A DNA stretch of 64,000 nucleotides from an uncultured Lachnospiraceae bacterium (lineage in GTDB: Bacteria > Bacillota > Clostridia > Lachnospirales > Lachnospiraceae): positions 1 to 64,000 of the forward strand of contig CAJTSH010000022.1 of assembly GCA_910578885.1 (NCBI GenBank). The letters are read 5' to 3'. Below, one piece after another: positions 60,996 through 64,000 of the stretch (position 1 is the first letter of the stretch; every line of letters starts with the position of its first letter). The translations under genes were made by a program, and so were the position numbers. Below the pieces are notes generated by a model that made no database searches, was not told where the DNA came from, and saw nothing but the letters and a program-made list of their open reading frames with translations.

Positions 60996-62204
60996 ATGCT
61001 GGGAGGTTCATTCTGGATTTCTTTTTTGCGCAATGGGCTCAGCGCAGGTCTGATGATAACGGTTTTTATGTTATTGGAACATCCTGCGGCGTCCCTGCCA
61101 AAAAAGGTTATGGGCTGCATTCTGTTCTGGATGTTTGCCACAACCGGCTATAGTTTCTGGTATCTGTTGGATGATGGGAGCTTTGTCCGGTTTGCGGGGC
61201 TATTGTCCATTCCCGTAGTAGGAATATTTTGTATCCAAATGAGCAGAGATGGCCTGTATTTGTCATTGTATAAGCTGACACTGGGATTTTATCTGCTTAC
61301 TGTAACGGTTTTTTGCGGCATCGATGGGTCGCGTCTGTGGTTTGGAGGAAGCATATGGGCGGATATTATGGTGCGTATCGTATTAGCGGCAGCCATTGTC
61401 CTGATACTTGTTGCAAAGATTCGGAAAAGTTTTCTGGATGGAGCGGATTATCTGCGGGAGGAGATGGATTGGTTCAGCGCCGTTACCCTGCTGCTATCTG
61501 TCCTGATTGCTTCTATGGTGGCATTCTGGCCCGGCAGCCATGATTTTTCCCTCCTGCATATCGGACGGACGGCGATCCTTTTGTTTATGACAGGGCTGAT
61601 TCAGTATATGGTATTTCATTTGTATCTGCATCGGGGGAGGGAAAAACGTTACCGTACGGAGCATGAACTGATTGAGATGAACGAACAGCTGATACGGCAT
61701 CAACTGGAGTTTATCAATCAGTCGAAGGAGGGTGGGGAGGACGTAAATAACGGGAGGAAGCGTTTCTGTGAAAATGAGACATTGAACAGTCTTTTGTTGG
61801 CTTATGAAAGTCTGGCGGAGAAGGAAAATATTCAGACGGATATCTATGTGAGAATGAAAGGAAATATTGCGGTGCGGGATATTGATCTTGCCACTGTGAT
61901 TGTAAATACATTTGAAAATGCTATTCATGGCTGTATGGAATCGCAATCTTCTGGGATGCAGATTTATTTATCCATCGTCCGAAAGGGAAGGAAGCTTGCT
62001 ATTCTATGCAGGAATACCTGTGTGCCGGAACGAAAGCTTAAGGATGGCGTGCAGGAATCGGGCATTGGCGGCGGAGCAGGCGTTTCTGGTATAATGAGGG
62101 TCGTATCATTCTATCATGGGGAAGCAGACTTTTCCGTGGAAAACGGCATGTTTACCGTCAGGATTCTTTTAAAGCTTACGGACAGTATACAGTCTGTTCC
62201 TTAA
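60996..62204 (+). CDS. GHKL ATPase membrane protein without the phospho-acceptor histidine
   Basis: A 402-residue protein started at ATG 60996 behind AAAGGAG. About six transmembrane helices in residues 1-205 and a GHKL ATPase at about 285-400 (VIVNTFENAIHGCM; IGGGAGVSGIMRVVSFYHGEADFSVENGMFT). Between them the RHDxRHH dimerisation/phospho-transfer segment of the preceding kinase is missing: the coiled coil EMNEQLIRHQLEFINQSKE runs straight into RKRFCENETLNSLLLAYESL. It could be a degenerate duplicate of the neighbouring kinase or a non-kinase ATP sensor that modulates it. It has no regulator of its own. Confidence 0.8.
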   Translation: MLGGSFWISFLRNGLSAGLMITVFMLLEHPAASLPKKVMGCILFWMFATTGYSFWYLLDDGSFVRFAGLLSIPVVGIFCIQMSRDGLYLSLYKLTLGFYLLTVTVFCGIDGSRLWFGGSIWADIMVRIVLAAAIVLILVAKIRKSFLDGADYLREEMDWFSAVTLLLSVLIASMVAFWPGSHDFSLLHIGRTAILLFMTGLIQYMVFHLYLHRGREKRYRTEHELIEMNEQLIRHQLEFINQSKEGGEDVNNGRKRFCENETLNSLLLAYESLAEKENIQTDIYVRMKGNIAVRDIDLATVIVNTFENAIHGCMESQSSGMQIYLSIVRKGRKLAILCRNTCVPERKLKDGVQESGIGGGAGVSGIMRVVSFYHGEADFSVENGMFTVRILLKLTDSIQSVP

Positions 62205-62228
62205 AAATTGCGAACCATGCCAAATGGA

Positions 62229-62275
62229 TTGCCTTCTTAAATTTAACTGATATAGTTGAACTATATCAGTTAAAT
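62229..62275 (+). promoter_or_regulatory. 16-bp perfect inverted repeat over a promoter
   Basis: ATTTAACTGATATAGT (62241-62256), loop TGA, ACTATATCAGTTAAAT (62260-62275), both arms identical in complement. A promoter TTGCCT (62229-62234)-N16-TATAGT (62251-62256) has its -10 inside the first arm. No T-tract follows, so it is more likely an operator than a terminator. It precedes the LRR protein gene by 26 bases. Confidence 0.65.
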
Positions 62276-62301
62276 AAAAACGATTAAGGAGGTAATATGA
62301 A

Positions 62302-64000
62302 TTGAGGACAGAATTAAAACAAAAAATAAGAAAGGTGAGAAGAAAGGCATTTAGCCTGCTTCTGGCAGTCGTACTTGCAGCGACAGGGATAGACTTGTCG
62401 TTATTTACTACGACAGTCATAGCGGCAGACGCTACTAGCGGATCGCTCGGTGATAACATGAGATGGTCTTATTCTGTGAGCAGTGATAATGCACGTGCCG
62501 TTTTGCATATTTCCGGAACGGGGGATACGTACAGCCAGAGTTATCAGTGGTATAATCCTTATTATCCCAAATCTATAATGGACAGAGTAGGGATTGAGAT
62601 TGAGATTGATGAGGGCGTGACTGACATCGGGGATTTGGTACTTTATAAGTTAAAGATGAGGGAGATTCAGCTCCCAGAAAGCGTGACTAGAATCGGGAAG
62701 TATGCGTTTTCGCAGTGCGAATATCTGGAAAATGTGACGATTCCAAAAAACGTGACTAGCATTGGGCAATTTGCGTTTTCCGGCTGCAAAGTTCTGAAAA
62801 GTGTGGAGATTCCAGACAGCGTGACTAAACTCTACGGGTATTTTGTGTTTAGTGACTGCACGGCTTTAGAGAGTGTAACATTCCCGGAAAATATAGATTT
62901 AATAGGAATCGAATCTGAATCTATGTTTTCATACTGCGAATCTTTGAGAAGTGTGACAATTCCAGAAAGTGTAACTGTCATTGCGCCAACTATGTTTAAT
63001 CACTGCACGTCTTTGGGGAGTGTGACGATTCCGGAAAATGTGACAGCGATTATGAGGTCGGCATTTTCCGGCTGCACGTCTTTGGGGAGTGTGACAATTC
63101 CGGAAAATGTGGAAACGATTGCGGGGTCGGCATTTTCCGGATGCACAGCTTTGAGTGAAGTCATTGTGAAAAGTGAGGAACCGGCACAGCTTTCGGATAA
63201 AGTTTTTTCTAATTGTAAGTTTGTTACTGATAACACGGAAGGCATTGCCGTTCCCGAAGCAGCGGTCGGAGATTACCTTATAGCCTGGGAAGCCTGGGCG
63301 CCTTACATCAAGAAGAAGGAATTGGGTGCAAAGCAGGTCATCGAGACGTTTTTAAAAGAATACGAGGCGGCAAAAGATACCACGGAAGAACAAATCAAGA
63401 ATGCGGTTGAGCAAAAGCTGGCCAAAGTGGGAATTACTAATGCAACAATAACCATAGAAAGTTTTAGTAAGACGGATGCAAATATAAGCGGAACAGTGAA
63501 AGCTGTGTTTCCGGACGAAGTGGGTGTGGAGGAGATATCGGTACCGATTGACATGGAAATCAGAAGGACCGATAGTGAAAAGGTGGCAGCGGCGAAAGAA
63601 GCGGTAGAAGGAGCCCTGCGTGATTACACGGCAACGAACGATACGACAAAAGAAAAGATTGAGAGTGCGGTTGCCAAGGCGCTGGAAAACGTAGAGGGAA
63701 TTGACGGCATATCTGTGACAGTAGAAATCACAAAGAACAATGCGCTTCATAATGAGGCGGGCTATGTCAAAGGAACCGTTACGATCACAAGCGGCAGCCA
63801 GACAGATACCGTGACGATTGATAAAGAAATCGCCAGACTGATACCTCTGGAAGGCGTGGGAACGGCGGAAGAACCTTATCAGATCGACGGCAAAGATGGG
63901 TTGGAAAAGCTGCGCGACCTTGTAAATGGCGGGGAGGATCTTACGGGAGTCCATTTTCTGATTACGGCGGATATTGATTTGGAAGGAAGCGAGGAGAACT
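62302..64000 (+). CDS. BspA-like leucine-rich-repeat surface protein, cut by the window end
   Basis: An open frame of at least 566 codons running off the right edge, so the product is incomplete. Start at TTG 62302 with AAGGAGG at 62286-62292. Signal peptide at about 1-41 (RRKAFSLLLAVVLAATG, cleavage near VIAAD). Residues about 95-300 contain around seven LRR_5 (BspA-type) repeats with the pattern SVTIPENVT.I...AFSGCTSLG. Then two repeated beta-rich modules (about 330-420 and 425-510) sharing the pattern DTTKEKIE.AV, and the start of a further domain (GTAEEPYQIDGKDGLEKLRDLV). A secreted or surface-bound adhesin is likely. The inverted repeat at 62241 may control it. Confidence 0.85.
   Translation, partial: MRTELKQKIRKVRRKAFSLLLAVVLAATGIDLSLFTTTVIAADATSGSLGDNMRWSYSVSSDNARAVLHISGTGDTYSQSYQWYNPYYPKSIMDRVGIEIEIDEGVTDIGDLVLYKLKMREIQLPESVTRIGKYAFSQCEYLENVTIPKNVTSIGQFAFSGCKVLKSVEIPDSVTKLYGYFVFSDCTALESVTFPENIDLIGIESESMFSYCESLRSVTIPESVTVIAPTMFNHCTSLGSVTIPENVTAIMRSAFSGCTSLGSVTIPENVETIAGSAFSGCTALSEVIVKSEEPAQLSDKVFSNCKFVTDNTEGIAVPEAAVGDYLIAWEAWAPYIKKKELGAKQVIETFLKEYEAAKDTTEEQIKNAVEQKLAKVGITNATITIESFSKTDANISGTVKAVFPDEVGVEEISVPIDMEIRRTDSEKVAAAKEAVEGALRDYTATNDTTKEKIESAVAKALENVEGIDGISVTVEITKNNALHNEAGYVKGTVTITSGSQTDTVTIDKEIARLIPLEGVGTAEEPYQIDGKDGLEKLRDLVNGGEDLTGVHFLITADIDLEGSEEN

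Noticed and set aside
54159..62204. LytTR/GHKL genes as complete agr quorum-sensing loci
   Set aside because: No AgrB protease or AgrD-like precursor peptide could be found between or beside them.

Overview
The window looks like chromosomal DNA of a low- to mid-GC anaerobic Firmicute, most probably a gut Lachnospiraceae (Clostridia). Reasons: strong AGGAGG ribosome sites, many GHKL/LytTR and ECF-sigma regulators, a periplasmic-binding/GGDEF hybrid, a DUF4474 protein, BspA-type LRR and Zmp-type surface proteins, and chemoreceptors. The organism is inferred from gene families only. No rRNA, tRNA, CRISPR array or intact insertion sequence was seen; the one transposase trace is a 57-base fragment at the left edge.

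Layout. 1-3.5 kb: transposase scrap, an unrecognised protein, GrpB, then a GNAT/DUF1848 pair. 3.8-7.2 kb: a large secreted zinc protease with a Pro/Glu repeat stalk. 7.4-9.4 kb: AT-rich HindIII-like restriction-modification (R-M) pair. 9.7-14.6 kb: two-component system plus ABC exporter of antimicrobial-peptide type. 14.6-16.9 kb: a RibD/DHFR-like reductase and a convergent aldehyde dehydrogenase. 17.2-23.5 kb: ECF sigma/anti-sigma, PadR/DUF1700, BlaI/BlaR1 and a TPR lipoprotein. 23.6-27.6 kb: CheW, a chemoreceptor and a cation/proton antiporter. 27.8-33.7 kb: ECF sigma with a membrane beta-propeller protein, GGDEF hybrid, Dus. 33.7-39.6 kb: GH43 enzyme, VanZ-like protein, and a damaged ABC/lipoprotein cluster. 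39.6-46.1 kb: DUF4474, metallophosphoesterase, lipoprotein, Cys-rich protein, chemoreceptor, dNTPase. 46.2-50.3 kb: SDR, HPF and a single-chain cytosine methyltransferase/HaeIII-like nuclease fusion. 50.5-54.2 kb: XRE-TPR regulator, ddl, murF. 54.2-62.2 kb: two LytTR/GHKL systems around a chemoreceptor and YhhN, then a GHKL protein lacking its histidine region. 62.3 kb to the end: a BspA-like LRR surface protein cut by the window edge.

The most striking unexplained signal is a family of five short leader elements (1976-2038, 16862-16923 on the minus strand, 40583-40643, 41631-41692, 44834-44895). They sit directly before the start codons of five unrelated genes. In four of them the second hairpin lies exactly 14 nt before the start codon, with compensatory base changes in its stem, so they look like a structured cis-acting RNA or a mobile regulatory unit. 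Other items worth a second look are the M-R fusion at 47.8-49.9 kb, the triplicated 51-bp repeat at 42.6 kb, LytTR-type direct repeats at 56.25 kb and the deletion scar near 37.86 kb.
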